Below are positions 1 to 7,239 of a stretch of 45,182 nucleotides of DNA, piece after piece (the stretch's first letter is position 1; every line of letters begins with the position of its first letter). The stretch is from Nitrospira sp. (GTDB lineage: Bacteria > Nitrospirota > Nitrospiria > Nitrospirales > Nitrospiraceae). The notes beneath the pieces are model-generated. The model was not told the DNA's origin. It saw only the letters and a program-made list of their open reading frames with translations, and did not search any database. The position numbers were made by a program, and so were the translations under genes. The DNA lies in NCBI GenBank assembly GCA_019636875.1, contig JAHBWR010000014.1:1-45182 (forward strand), written 5' to 3'.

Positions 1-78
1 CTCCTCGTTCAATGCGAGGATGGCATCAGGCTCAACGAGTCCGATTACCAGAATAAGATAGATGGCGATCCAATGCAT
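1..78 (-). CDS. N-terminal fragment of a possible secreted or membrane protein
   Basis: An open frame begins with ATG at 78 on the minus strand and runs off the left edge, giving 26 residues (MHWIAIYLILVIGLVEPDAI and onward). The first 16 residues are hydrophobic, as in a signal peptide or first membrane helix. There is too little to assign a family, and the start cannot be tested against a homologue. It would be divergent from the gene starting at 137. The frame could be chance. Confidence 0.35.
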   Translation of the reverse strand, partial: MHWIAIYLILVIGLVEPDAILALNEE

Positions 79-136
79 ACGTGCATTATACTAAGATCCT
101 GTTGCTGAGCAAGAGGCCATAACGGGGGAGATTCGG

Positions 137-808
137 ATGGACGAAACGGCCCAAGAGAAAAAGTTACTGGTGGCGATACTCTTGTACGACGGGATGACGG
201 CGCTCGATGCGATCGGCCCCTACGAGGTGCTGCAGGTGCCGACGCTTTCGACGGATGTACGTTTTGTATCTCGGGAAAAGGGTATCAAGCAGACCGACTT
301 CGGTCGACTCCGTCTGACGGCCGACTATACCCTCGCCGAAACGCCTAGCCCGGACATCCTGGTCATCCCAGGCACAGCATTTCCTCAGGCCGTAATGGGT
401 GATCAGCTGGTGTTGGATTGGATTGCCCAGGTACATCGGACGACGAAGTGGACCACGTCGGTCTGTACTGGGGCGCTGGGTCTTGCCGCTGCCGGTGTAT
501 TGAATGGCCTAAAGGCCACCACCCATTGGCTCGCCCATGATGTCTTGAAACAGTTCGGTGCCATCCCGACCAAAGCACGTGTCGTTCGTGACGGCAAGGT
601 TCTCACGGCTGCCGGAGTTTCCTCCGGGATCGACATGGCCCTAACCTTGGTCGCTGAAGAGTTTGGTGCTGAGGCGGCGCAATTGACCCAACTACTCATC
701 GAGTATGATCCCCAGCCACCGTTCGATGCGGGAAGTCCGGACAAGGCGCCAGCTGGGATTGTGAACACGGCGCGCGAGGAGTTTGGTAAGTTGGTTACGA
801 TGCCGTAA
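137..808 (+). CDS. DJ-1/PfpI family protein, isonitrile hydratase-like
   Basis: This 223-residue protein has the single-domain DJ-1/PfpI (class I glutamine amidotransferase-like) fold. The nucleophile-elbow motif TTSVCTGALGLAAAG places the reactive Cys at about residue 110, followed by KATTHW. An acidic pair near D24 and E30 lies in TALDAIGPYE. This pattern matches the isonitrile hydratase (InhA)/GlxA-like N-terminal domain subgroup, but there is no C-terminal AraC helix-turn-helix, so it is not a transcription factor. The likely role is a cytosolic hydratase or stress-type enzyme; the substrate cannot be read from sequence. The ATG at 137 has a good ribosome binding site (GGGGGAG, about 8 nt upstream). 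It appears monocistronic. Confidence 0.85.
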   Translation: MDETAQEKKLLVAILLYDGMTALDAIGPYEVLQVPTLSTDVRFVSREKGIKQTDFGRLRLTADYTLAETPSPDILVIPGTAFPQAVMGDQLVLDWIAQVHRTTKWTTSVCTGALGLAAAGVLNGLKATTHWLAHDVLKQFGAIPTKARVVRDGKVLTAAGVSSGIDMALTLVAEEFGAEAAQLTQLLIEYDPQPPFDAGSPDKAPAGIVNTAREEFGKLVTMP

Positions 809-963
809 GCCTCGTCGGAGATCTGAATAAAACAATCCTCGCCTGTCTTTATCCCTACCACATTCCATCTATTTCTTGCCGATCGCACGTTGGGCAGTCA
901 AGATTTCCTCATCAACAAACCCATATAGACCTAATCAAATGCCGATTCACGAAGGTGTTCGCC

Positions 964-1395
964 ATGGCTGAGATTAAACGAGCCGACGACCGGAGCCGAA
1001 AATTGGCTATCGTTGCCGTGATTCTGGTGTTGATCGGCGGGGTGGTACTTTGGATGGTCTTTGAAGAGTGGATGGCGGAGGTGCGGAGCTTGCCCGTTGA
1101 GGAGGCCAAGCAATCGCTGTCCAGAGTCTTTCTCCTGTGTATGGGTATCATGATCGTCTGTGTGTGCATCGTCGGCTGGCATTCTTGGTGGGTTGGTGAA
1201 CGTGTTCGGCAAACTCTACGGTTTCCTCCTCCTGATGCGAAAGTTGTTCGAGATACGGTTGTGTTGTCAGGTCAGGCTGCGGCAGCTCGGGGGAGGCTGC
1301 TCAAAGTATTCGGGGTGATCTTGATGTTCTGTGCGATGGCCTTGGGAGTGATGTGCTGGTGGGTCTTCACGATGTTTCGTGGTGTTCTAGGCTAG
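964..1395 (+). CDS. small two-helix membrane protein of unknown function
   Basis: A protein of about 143 residues begins MAEIKRADDRSRK. It has hydrophobic segments at roughly 14-34 (LAIVAVILVLIGGVVLWMVF) and 58-80, and a third near the C terminus (FGVILMFCAMALGVMCWWVF), giving two or three membrane helices with charged linkers. I recognise no family. The frame also contains a GTG at 955, but GAAGG at 951-955 sits 8 nt before the ATG at 964, so 964 is preferred. Neighbours give no functional clue. Confidence 0.7.
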   Translation: MAEIKRADDRSRKLAIVAVILVLIGGVVLWMVFEEWMAEVRSLPVEEAKQSLSRVFLLCMGIMIVCVCIVGWHSWWVGERVRQTLRFPPPDAKVVRDTVVLSGQAAAARGRLLKVFGVILMFCAMALGVMCWWVFTMFRGVLG

Positions 1396-1525
1396 GTCGG
1401 GAGGAAGGAGATGTCAGGATGACGGATGTTCGAAACGTGAATCGAGCTCCGTCTCACCGCGACCCTGGACGCGATCCTGGTTGTTACCAATAGGATTGAC
1501 CAGGTGTGGCGAAAGTCTGATGGTG

Positions 1526-1634
1526 GAAATCGTGAAATAAGTTGCCGGAAGCCACCTCTCGCGATACCTCTAGACGGCGCGCTGGTTCATGGTACGAGAG
1601 TGGCTTCCTAACAACCATCAAGGAGGATGTAACC
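1526..1634 (+). promoter_or_regulatory. structured leader element, copy 1 (unnamed)
   Basis: This stretch aligns nearly end to end with 4380-4488. Shared blocks in order are TGAAAT-NN-GTTGCC, CTC-NN-GATACC, TAGACGG, GCGCTG and TTCATGG, ending in an AGGAGG-type ribosome binding site just before the start codon. In this copy GTTG (1541-1544) can pair with CAAC (1612-1615), and GGAAGCCAC (1547-1555) pairs perfectly with GTGGCTTCC (1600-1608). The second copy keeps the pairing with different bases, which suggests a conserved RNA structure. It precedes the 22-codon gene at 1635. It matches no riboswitch class that I recognise. Confidence 0.65.
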
Positions 1635-1703
1635 ATGCACATTGTCATCGTGGCAGTTATCGCAGTCGGGCTGGTCTATCTGCTGTGGGAGATACGTCCG
1701 TAA
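1635..1703 (+). CDS. 22-residue hydrophobic membrane peptide
   Basis: ATG at 1635 opens a 22-codon frame, MHIVIVAVIAVGLVYLLWEI followed by RP and TAA. It is one predicted membrane helix with a short charged end. A near-perfect ribosome binding site (AAGGAGGA) lies about 8 nt upstream, and the frame follows a leader element that also precedes the secreted protein at 4489. Those two facts are the case for real translation; the frame alone is too short to prove it. Function is unknown; a membrane stress peptide or a regulatory leader peptide are both possible. Confidence 0.5.
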   Translation: MHIVIVAVIAVGLVYLLWEIRP

Positions 1704-1719
1704 CCTGGCCCATGCGGCG

Positions 1720-2574
1720 TCATCTTCCCTGAGAATTGATCAGGCGGCTGATCGTCGAATAGTGTAACCCCAGGACATAGCCAATCTCGGCTAAGGTATA
1801 GCCGTAGTCAAGGTGAGCTCGGGAGATGATTGCGTTGCGCCTAGCTTGGTCGAGACGGGGGCGAACACCAAACAGCTGGTGAAGAGCTGGTCGGGCTGCA
1901 AACCGTTGTCGTCGAGGAATTTCCTTGAGCCCCTGTTTGTCCTGCAGCATAGCCGCCATGCGTGCGACAAATCGGTCACTCCCGAGTAGCACCTGCCCCT
2001 GAAGCTGTTCCCAGGGCGAGCGCTGGCCAATCCCATCAGTGACAAAAGCGCGATACTTCCGCTGGGCGGCTGCCCGCTGTTTCCCGAACTGCGAGAGCAG
2101 CCAGTCCACCGTCAGAAAGGGCGGCGTATTCGCGAGCCCCGCCGTGGCTTGATAGCTTGACCACTGATAGGTGTCGGCTTTGCGCGTTGTTTTGGCACGT
2201 ACTGGGTTTAGCACCACGTAGCGGCAAAGTTCTAGCAGATAGCTGTCTCGGTCGACGATGATCGCTTTGAAGCGGCCTTGCAAGACGTGGCCGACCCGTC
2301 CATGACGGCGGTTGAAGGCTTGCGTATAGACACCGTTAAGATGGCGCATGGCCTTCGACAGGTTGGCCTCGGGTGTATCCACCACCAGGTGAAAGTGGTT
2401 ATTCATCAGACAGTAGGCGTGCAATCGAAGATGAAAGCGGGCGACGACGAGCCCTAGCACCGTGAGAAATCGGTGACGGTCCTCATGATCTAGAAAAATA
2501 TCCTGCTTAGCGTTGCCTCGAGCGGTGACATGGTAGAGGGCTCCAGGATATTCGATGCGCAGTGGACGGGCCAT
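1720..2574 (-). CDS. REP-associated tyrosine transposase (Y1_Tnp/RAYT family)
   Basis: This 284-residue protein begins MARPLRIEYPGALYHVTARG, typical of the Y1 transposase family (IS200-like, TnpA_REP). The HUH metal-binding motif is in LMNNHFHLVV (H60 and H62). The probable Tyr nucleophile is in CRYVVLNPVRA (about residue 119). The C terminus (YTLAEIGYVLGLHYSTISRL) looks like a DnaA/TrfA-type helix-turn-helix, as in larger members. These enzymes nick and join single-stranded DNA at REP-like hairpins and are usually single-copy domesticated genes. The length looks complete. It lies opposite to its neighbours, consistent with an inserted gene. A short tandem repeat just outside its 5' end may belong to the element. 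Confidence 0.92.
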   Translation of the reverse strand: MARPLRIEYPGALYHVTARGNAKQDIFLDHEDRHRFLTVLGLVVARFHLRLHAYCLMNNHFHLVVDTPEANLSKAMRHLNGVYTQAFNRRHGRVGHVLQGRFKAIIVDRDSYLLELCRYVVLNPVRAKTTRKADTYQWSSYQATAGLANTPPFLTVDWLLSQFGKQRAAAQRKYRAFVTDGIGQRSPWEQLQGQVLLGSDRFVARMAAMLQDKQGLKEIPRRQRFAARPALHQLFGVRPRLDQARRNAIISRAHLDYGYTLAEIGYVLGLHYSTISRLINSQGR

Positions 2575-2614
2575 GGGGGCACTCTAACTCAACGGTATAC
2601 ACAGAACAAGATCT

Positions 2615-2638
2615 GACCCCATCAATGACCCCATCAAT
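2615..2638. repeat. tandem 12-bp direct repeat next to the RAYT gene
   Basis: The 12-mer GACCCCATCAAT occurs twice in direct tandem about 40 bp upstream of the transposase start, preceded by AAGATCT. It could be the boundary of the mobilised unit or a slipped-strand duplication. No matching copy is evident at the other end of the gene near 1704-1719. Confidence 0.6.
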
Positions 2639-2845
2639 TTGGCTTGCCTCCATCCATTTGTCTGGCCACGACCGACAATGCATTGACGCATCGCACTCGA
2701 CGACACTGTCAAAGTTTTGGACGAGAGCGATCCCAGGTTAACTACGTAACGCATAAATCATTGAGATACTGCACTCCGATGAATTGGCGCAGGTCTTGCT
2801 TGTGTACATTCTTAGCTGTGTACGTAATCACCCTGGGAGGGAGCG

Positions 2846-3019
2846 ATGGATTGTCCGAAATGTAAGGGCATGATGATGCTGGAACGGTTTTCGGATTTCT
2901 TTCTCGTGTTTTATGCTTGGAAATGCATCAATTGCGGCGCTATCATCGACCGCACGATTTCGAATAATCGCCGAAAGAGTTTAGCTGTCCGAGCCTCCCA
3001 GGCTGGAGCCACGCGGTAA
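2846..3019 (+). CDS. 57-residue zinc-ribbon protein
   Basis: A short frame starts MDCPKCKGMMMLERFSDFF. It has two CxxC knuckles, CPKC near residue 3 and CINC near residue 27, separated by an aromatic-rich segment (FFLVFYAWK), and a basic tail (NNRRKS). This is a minimal zinc ribbon with four Cys ligands. Its role is probably nucleic acid or protein binding; no specific function can be assigned. The ATG at 2846 is preceded by GGGAGGGAG. A longer overlapping frame from 2644 has no recognisable content and is not preferred. Confidence 0.75.
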   Translation: MDCPKCKGMMMLERFSDFFLVFYAWKCINCGAIIDRTISNNRRKSLAVRASQAGATR

Positions 3020-3407
3020 GGAGGTCACGCACATCGCGGAACTAGGCCCCGTGAGAGAGGTGGCCAAGAAGCAAGCCAGCTCTGTCGGTGTGCTCAGGCA
3101 AGTCTTTCTTGAACTGCTTCCGACGCTTCGAAGAGACGTGTTGCTACTGTTCGGTTTGCAGGGTGAGTGTCGTTATGGGTATGCACCTCCTGTAATAGCA
3201 GAGAGAGGCGCTTTCCGAAGAGCCATCGCACATCCTTCCCTCGGTACGTTATCAACGGTATAGGCAGGCATCTACGGGCAACTGGTTGCCTACAGAAGCA
3301 ACGGGCTTCTACAATGCGCTCGTGGTCTTGGCTATGAGGGATCGACCGCTGATGTTGATTCAGGAAACAGATCTCATCGAAACGTTGTGTTGAGATAGGG
3401 GAAGCCG
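3020..3407. other. intergenic stretch with small hairpins, no supported gene
   Basis: No convincing gene is seen. A 70-codon frame with a GTG start at 3051 has no recognisable motif. Two short hairpins lie near its end: GGCAAC/GTTGCC at about 3277-3290 and AGAAGC/GCTTCT at 3294-3310. Neither is followed by a T-run, so they are weak terminator candidates for the zinc-ribbon gene. Confidence 0.4.
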
Positions 3408-4253
3408 ATGTCGTCATCCAAGAGGCCATGGCTGTCAGCAGGCATGATGATATCTGGCGTTCTTATCCTAGTCGGATGTGCGACTCATGGTGCAGATGAT
3501 CGGAATCGAAAGAAGCCGGAAACGCTGAAACACCTTCCTACGTCATCAACCACGCAAGAGAAGAAGGCTCAATCTGAAGATGGGGCATTCCGGGATGATG
3601 GAAGTTGGCTCTCAACCCAGCGAGGGAAGATCCTCTTCAACGGGAAGGCCTTGTGTTTCGAGTGTCATGGCCAGAATGGTGACATTCACACGATACCGAA
3701 TGCAGATGCCGGGCGATCGGACCCTGCGCCGACCGATCTCCGAATGCCGACGGATAAATCTATCCGGCAACTCTATTTGATCCTCAAATATGGAATTCCG
3801 GCTACAGACATGGCTCCGATCCAGGATGCGGATCAGCTCAGCGATGCTGATATCGTTGATATCATTTCGTATATTCTTATCCTTCAGGGGACTCGACTTT
3901 CACCTGATACGATCTCAATTCAGCGGTTCCGTCGCCATACCGAGACCGACGTTGTCATTGAAAGAATGTGTGCGGAAGAATTCATCGCGGGCTCTGATCT
4001 GGACGATGACTGCGAGAACCGATACGCCGCACGCTATCGAGATCTTATTATCGGGCGCCCGCCGGATATTCCAACCAACCGATATATACAGATTGAGGCG
4101 CGTTGTAAGCGGCAGGCGAAGCATGACTTAGATAGATTGGCGCTCTGTTACCGAACGGAATATTTGGCATTACGACAACTCCGCACAGAACGATCAGTTC
4201 TCTCACCAGGCAATCGTGTGTCTGGCCCGCACGAGCATCAGGACCCATCGTGA
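3408..4253 (+). CDS. c-type cytochrome lipoprotein with Cys-containing C-terminal extension
   Basis: This 281-residue exported protein has a lipobox (ILVGC, lipidated Cys about residue 24), so it is probably anchored to a membrane on the periplasmic side. One class I cytochrome c domain spans roughly 68-160. The haem site is CFECH (83-87), and the likely axial Met is M135 in PATDMAPI. This domain resembles the monohaem cytochromes attached to respiratory oxidases or dehydrogenases. After residue 165 there is about 110 residues of charged sequence with several Cys (around MCAEEF, DDCENR, ARCKR and LCYRT) that I do not recognise and that might form disulphides. No oxidoreductase partner is adjacent. 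The start has AGGGGAA upstream. Confidence 0.85.
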   Translation: MSSSKRPWLSAGMMISGVLILVGCATHGADDRNRKKPETLKHLPTSSTTQEKKAQSEDGAFRDDGSWLSTQRGKILFNGKALCFECHGQNGDIHTIPNADAGRSDPAPTDLRMPTDKSIRQLYLILKYGIPATDMAPIQDADQLSDADIVDIISYILILQGTRLSPDTISIQRFRRHTETDVVIERMCAEEFIAGSDLDDDCENRYAARYRDLIIGRPPDIPTNRYIQIEARCKRQAKHDLDRLALCYRTEYLALRQLRTERSVLSPGNRVSGPHEHQDPS

Positions 4254-4379
4254 GAGCATCACAGACTGCAGTAGAATCTTATCCAGACATTCGGCAGGCA
4301 TGAGCCCATGCACTGTTCCTCTCGTGAACGTTGAGGTAACAGATCTACATGGTTTCTCGGTAAGTTTGTGATCTAGGCT

Positions 4380-4488
4380 GAAACCTTGAAATCTGTTGCC
4401 AGAAAAGCCGTCTCAGGATACCGGTAGACGGGGCGCTGATTCATGGCGCCGGGTCTGGCGATACAACCTATTTCAGGGGAGGATCTTT
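4380..4488 (+). promoter_or_regulatory. structured leader element, copy 2 (unnamed)
   Basis: This is the second copy of the element at 1526-1634, aligned without gaps through the first block. The outer stem is kept with changed bases: GCCAGA (4398-4403) pairs with TCTGGC (4454-4459), and GTT near 4395 pairs with AAC near 4465. An inner GTCT/AGAC pair flanks GATACC. GGCGC and GCGCC flank TGATTCATG. The distance from GTTGCC to CAAC is 73 nt here and 75 nt in copy 1, and the distance to the start codon is also alike. It could be a riboregulator, an RNA thermometer or a protein-binding leader. Confidence 0.65.
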
Positions 4489-4923
4489 ATGCGATTCATT
4501 GTCGTCTCAGCCGTCGCAGGCTGGTTGATGTTTGGGACGGGGGCATTCGTGCAGGCGGATGAATTCAGCAGTTTCGGTTCGGAATTGACGGACGAAGTAG
4601 GATCCATGGCCAGCGAAGCCAAGAGCGACATGCAGGCGACGCCGGAGCAGATGGCGGAGGATTTCAAGGCACAGAAAGACGAGATGCAGTCCGAGATGAA
4701 GGACAAGCGGGAACAGATGAAGTCGGAGATGAAAGGGAAGCGCGAGCAGATGCGGTCGGAGATGAAGGGGAAGCGCGATAAGATGAAATCGGAGATGAAA
4801 GGGAAGAAAGACGCGCTGAAAGCGAAAAAGCATGACATGAAAAAGGCCGCGAAGGCGAAGAAGGCCAAAGCTCGTAAACATGCCGAGGATGCAGTGGAGT
4901 CGCTGGAGCACGCCGAACACTAA
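4489..4923 (+). CDS. secreted Lys/Glu/Met-rich tandem repeat protein
   Basis: The protein is about 144 residues from ATG 4489, with a signal peptide (MRFIVVSAVAGWLMFGTGAF, cleavage near VQA-DEF). After it come a short acidic linker and tandem 11-residue units of the form SEMKGKREQMK, about four copies between roughly residues 62 and 107, then an Ala/Lys-rich helical tail. It should form a long charged amphipathic helix or coiled coil in the periplasm or envelope. A longer frame reaches back to 4396 but would translate the conserved leader, and GGGGAGGA lies just before 4489. A strong terminator follows at 4969, so this is a single-gene unit. Function is unknown; stress or envelope-spacer roles are guesses. 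Confidence 0.75.
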   Translation: MRFIVVSAVAGWLMFGTGAFVQADEFSSFGSELTDEVGSMASEAKSDMQATPEQMAEDFKAQKDEMQSEMKDKREQMKSEMKGKREQMRSEMKGKRDKMKSEMKGKKDALKAKKHDMKKAAKAKKAKARKHAEDAVESLEHAEH

Positions 4924-4968
4924 ATGAACGAGTGTTGAGGGGATGATAAGGAGGGCGGTGTGCAATAT

Positions 4969-5006
4969 GGCCTCCAGAGGGTCTCCTCTGGAGGCCGTTC
5001 TGTTTT
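4969..5006 (+). terminator. rho-independent terminator
   Basis: GGCCTCCAGAGG (4969-4980), loop GTCT, and CCTCTGGAGGCC (4985-4996) form a perfect 12-bp stem, followed by GTTCTGTTTT. It ends the transcript of the repeat protein at 4489-4923. The stem is symmetric, but the T-run is on the plus strand only. Confidence 0.85.
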
Positions 5007-5079
5007 CAGTATCGTGACCCGATGACGACGGCTGGACTGTTGTCGGACGGAATGTCGCTCAGCGTGGTGGGTGGTGCGG

Positions 5080-5385
5080 CTATACCACTTGTTGGCAGGG
5101 TAAGACGAAGACATGGAGTGGGAACATCAGATCACCTGTGGACGCTTCTTGTCCGAGGCGAAACCGCTTGAACCCGTCGATGAGACGTTGAGCCGATTGT
5201 TCGGGAACTGCAACGAGGATCATCCGGTTGGTGGAGGGTGCCAGAAAGAACTGGCTGGTTAGTCCGGTCTCTCCTTTTCCAGTGACGTTGTGCAGTTCGC
5301 TGTATGAAGTCACCTCATAGTCCTTCAATATGGCATGTACCTGTTCAACGAGCGATTCACGAAACACGATAACCAACATTTCCAT
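5080..5385 (-). CDS. PII-like small protein
   Basis: This 101-residue protein begins MEMLVIVFRESLVEQVHAIL, then has YEVTSYSELHNVTGKGETG and a second strand set RMILVAVPEQSAQRLIDGF. This is the beta-alpha-beta pattern of the PII (GlnB) ferredoxin-like fold seen in short PII-like and DUF3240-type proteins. It lacks the canonical T-loop Tyr uridylylation context. Such proteins form trimers that bind nucleotides or metals and regulate a partner transporter. No transporter is adjacent, so the partner is unknown. The family call is made by pattern and is moderately sure. Confidence 0.6.
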   Translation of the reverse strand: MEMLVIVFRESLVEQVHAILKDYEVTSYSELHNVTGKGETGLTSQFFLAPSTNRMILVAVPEQSAQRLIDGFKRFRLGQEASTGDLMFPLHVFVLPCQQVV

Positions 5386-5597
5386 ATGCGCCGTTCCTTT
5401 GTTCCGGTGGGTGCCCCGACTGACGATCTATTATCATTAGCGCCAGAGGCAAATACAAGCTCAGGCGAGGACTTTTTCAGATCGCTGGACTGTGTGGCAG
5501 GCCGCAAGACCGGAGAGCCAACTCGACAAGGGTAGCGGAGATACGCTATAAATTATGTCCACAGTGGGCACGTGGTGGAATTAGCGAGGTCGGCTCT

Positions 5598-5909
5598 ATG
5601 CAACAACAAGAATATGCGGTGTATTATGGGACAGCCTGTCTAGTCCTATCCGTCTATCTTCTCATCAAGGGGTGTATTTCGGCTGCACGTCAGCGAAGCG
5701 CTGATCGTTCCACAACGTTGGTTGCGTCCTATGCCTACGCGGTTGTGGCGTCTGTACTGTTGACCGTTGGGTTGGGGTTCTTTCGACCCACCTTACCGTG
5801 GTGGGGATACCGTTTGATTTTCCCTGGCACGACCATGCTCTTTCCCGCCATCATGTATCTTATTGGTCGTCGTCCACCCAAGCCAAGCCTAGATCGCGCC
5901 GACGCATGA
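5598..5909 (+). CDS. small multi-helix membrane protein
   Basis: A 103-residue protein, MQQQEYAVYYGTACLVLSVY onward, has hydrophobic segments at about 8-26, 42-60 and 71-88, separated by short charged loops (AARQRSADRS and RRPPKPSLDRADA at the end). This implies three membrane helices. I recognise no family. It has no close same-strand neighbour. Confidence 0.6.
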   Translation: MQQQEYAVYYGTACLVLSVYLLIKGCISAARQRSADRSTTLVASYAYAVVASVLLTVGLGFFRPTLPWWGYRLIFPGTTMLFPAIMYLIGRRPPKPSLDRADA

Positions 5910-5947
5910 CCTCTTCTGACTGGTGGTACAGCCGATAGCCATTGACG

Positions 5948-7135
5948 CTACTTTGCAATGGTAATACTCGGGACCCCTGCCCGTGGGACCTCCGTGACCG
6001 TCATCTGAAACAATTGCGATAAGAGTTTGAAGGCTTCTCTATTCCAGCGAGCTTGAGGGCCGTTCGTGTTGATCGCATAGTACTGACCATGGGACTTCAT
6101 GGCGAGATCCAGTCCGGACGGTGCTGATGATGACACGATGAGATCGATCGTCTTGATGGGGTTCTCGGAAACGTCCGGAGTTCGCGCATCCTTATCGACA
6201 TGGTATTCCGGTTCTTCATCAATCGAGAGTCCCAAAAAGTTCAACATTGCGTTGAAGCTTCGCAGTCGAAAGTCGCCTTTGAGCGGCCAGTCTCCACCAT
6301 AGTGTCCTGCGCGAATATCAAATGTGACGTCATGGGGGAGCCCTCGGTCGTTCTCGTCCTGTAACCGTGCTCGTTCTTCTCTGGAGAGTAAGTTGGGGTC
6401 GTAGTTGGTGATGAGGGTACCGCCTTCGATGAGTTTTCGTAACGTATAGGTCTTGTCTTCTCGATTGTACGAAAGCTGGTAATCCTGCTCGAGCGCTTTG
6501 AATCCTTCGGCCGTGACGGAGTCGGCGGGAATCGTCCATGTTCGTTCGATGCTCATTGGTTCAACATAAAGGCTATTGTGATCCTGAATGGCGGAGAGAT
6601 GGAGTACCACTCGTCTGAACATTTCGTAGCCGAGGGAGTCAGCGGGATTATTCCGATATGCGACGGCTCCGTCGCTGTGATTCACCCGTAGCTCTTTCGC
6701 CATCAATCGGAGGAGTAGGTCGATATCGATGCCTTGGCGGAGGAGCAGAGTCAGCTTTGATTCGTGAAACGGAGTGAGGAGGCGTTGCGTAAACTCCTCG
6801 CCTTCGATCGGGGCGATACTGATCGTGGGATTTTCAGCTACGCTTCCGCCGAAGACCGGCAGAATGGTCCGGCCAGCGTCCCCGGTAAACGCCGGTGTCG
6901 CGCCGGCCGAGAACCGAAAGTCGAAGGTCGCCGCGACGTTGGAGACGCCGGTAAAATGAATCGGTTGGTGATGTTGTGCTCTTGCGATATTGACGAGCAG
7001 CTGCTTAGATTGCGCTTCGGTGATGGCGTCATCATAAGCGACGACGGCTCGTGTCAGGGTCACCGGTGAGAGGCATCCCGAACATATCGTCAGAGCAACG
7101 AGCGCGAAGATGGTGCCGGGGAGCTTCTGGATCAT
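5948..7135 (-). CDS. exported lipoprotein of unknown function
   Basis: This 395-residue protein has a signal peptide and lipobox (LTICSGC, Cys near 21). The mature part begins with an AYDDAITEAQSKQLLVNIAR helix and then HFTGVSNVAATFDF. Later segments are mixed alpha/beta (LLLRLMAKELRVNH, TYTLRKLIEGGTLITNY) with no motif I can tie to an enzyme. Near-complete copies of this architecture occur as hypothetical lipoproteins in other bacteria as far as I recall, but I cannot name a family. It lies just downstream of the P450 gene on the same strand, about 105 bp apart, so co-transcription is possible. Confidence 0.75.
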   Translation of the reverse strand: MIQKLPGTIFALVALTICSGCLSPVTLTRAVVAYDDAITEAQSKQLLVNIARAQHHQPIHFTGVSNVAATFDFRFSAGATPAFTGDAGRTILPVFGGSVAENPTISIAPIEGEEFTQRLLTPFHESKLTLLLRQGIDIDLLLRLMAKELRVNHSDGAVAYRNNPADSLGYEMFRRVVLHLSAIQDHNSLYVEPMSIERTWTIPADSVTAEGFKALEQDYQLSYNREDKTYTLRKLIEGGTLITNYDPNLLSREERARLQDENDRGLPHDVTFDIRAGHYGGDWPLKGDFRLRSFNAMLNFLGLSIDEEPEYHVDKDARTPDVSENPIKTIDLIVSSSAPSGLDLAMKSHGQYYAINTNGPQARWNREAFKLLSQLFQMTVTEVPRAGVPSITIAK

Positions 7136-7239
7136 CTGTCGGTTGCTGCAATTCAGGTGCTATGGTTGACCGATGGCGAGTTGTACCATATCGACCACAT
7201 GGATGCCCAGAACCTAGGCTGAGGACAGGATGGATCGGT

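Noticed and set aside
1419..1493. 24-codon frame after GGAGGAAGGAG
   Set aside because: Good upstream ribosome binding site, but the product is polar, low-complexity and unlike any protein I know; chance is likely.
2644..2865. 73-codon plus-strand frame
   Set aside because: It overlaps the zinc-ribbon start region, has no motif and no ribosome binding site.
3051..3263. 70-codon frame with GTG start
   Set aside because: No recognisable domain and weak start; treated as intergenic.
4507..4965. Minus-strand frame opposite the repeat protein
   Set aside because: Its Leu/His/Phe-rich repeats are the complement of the Lys/Glu/Met repeats and it has no independent support.
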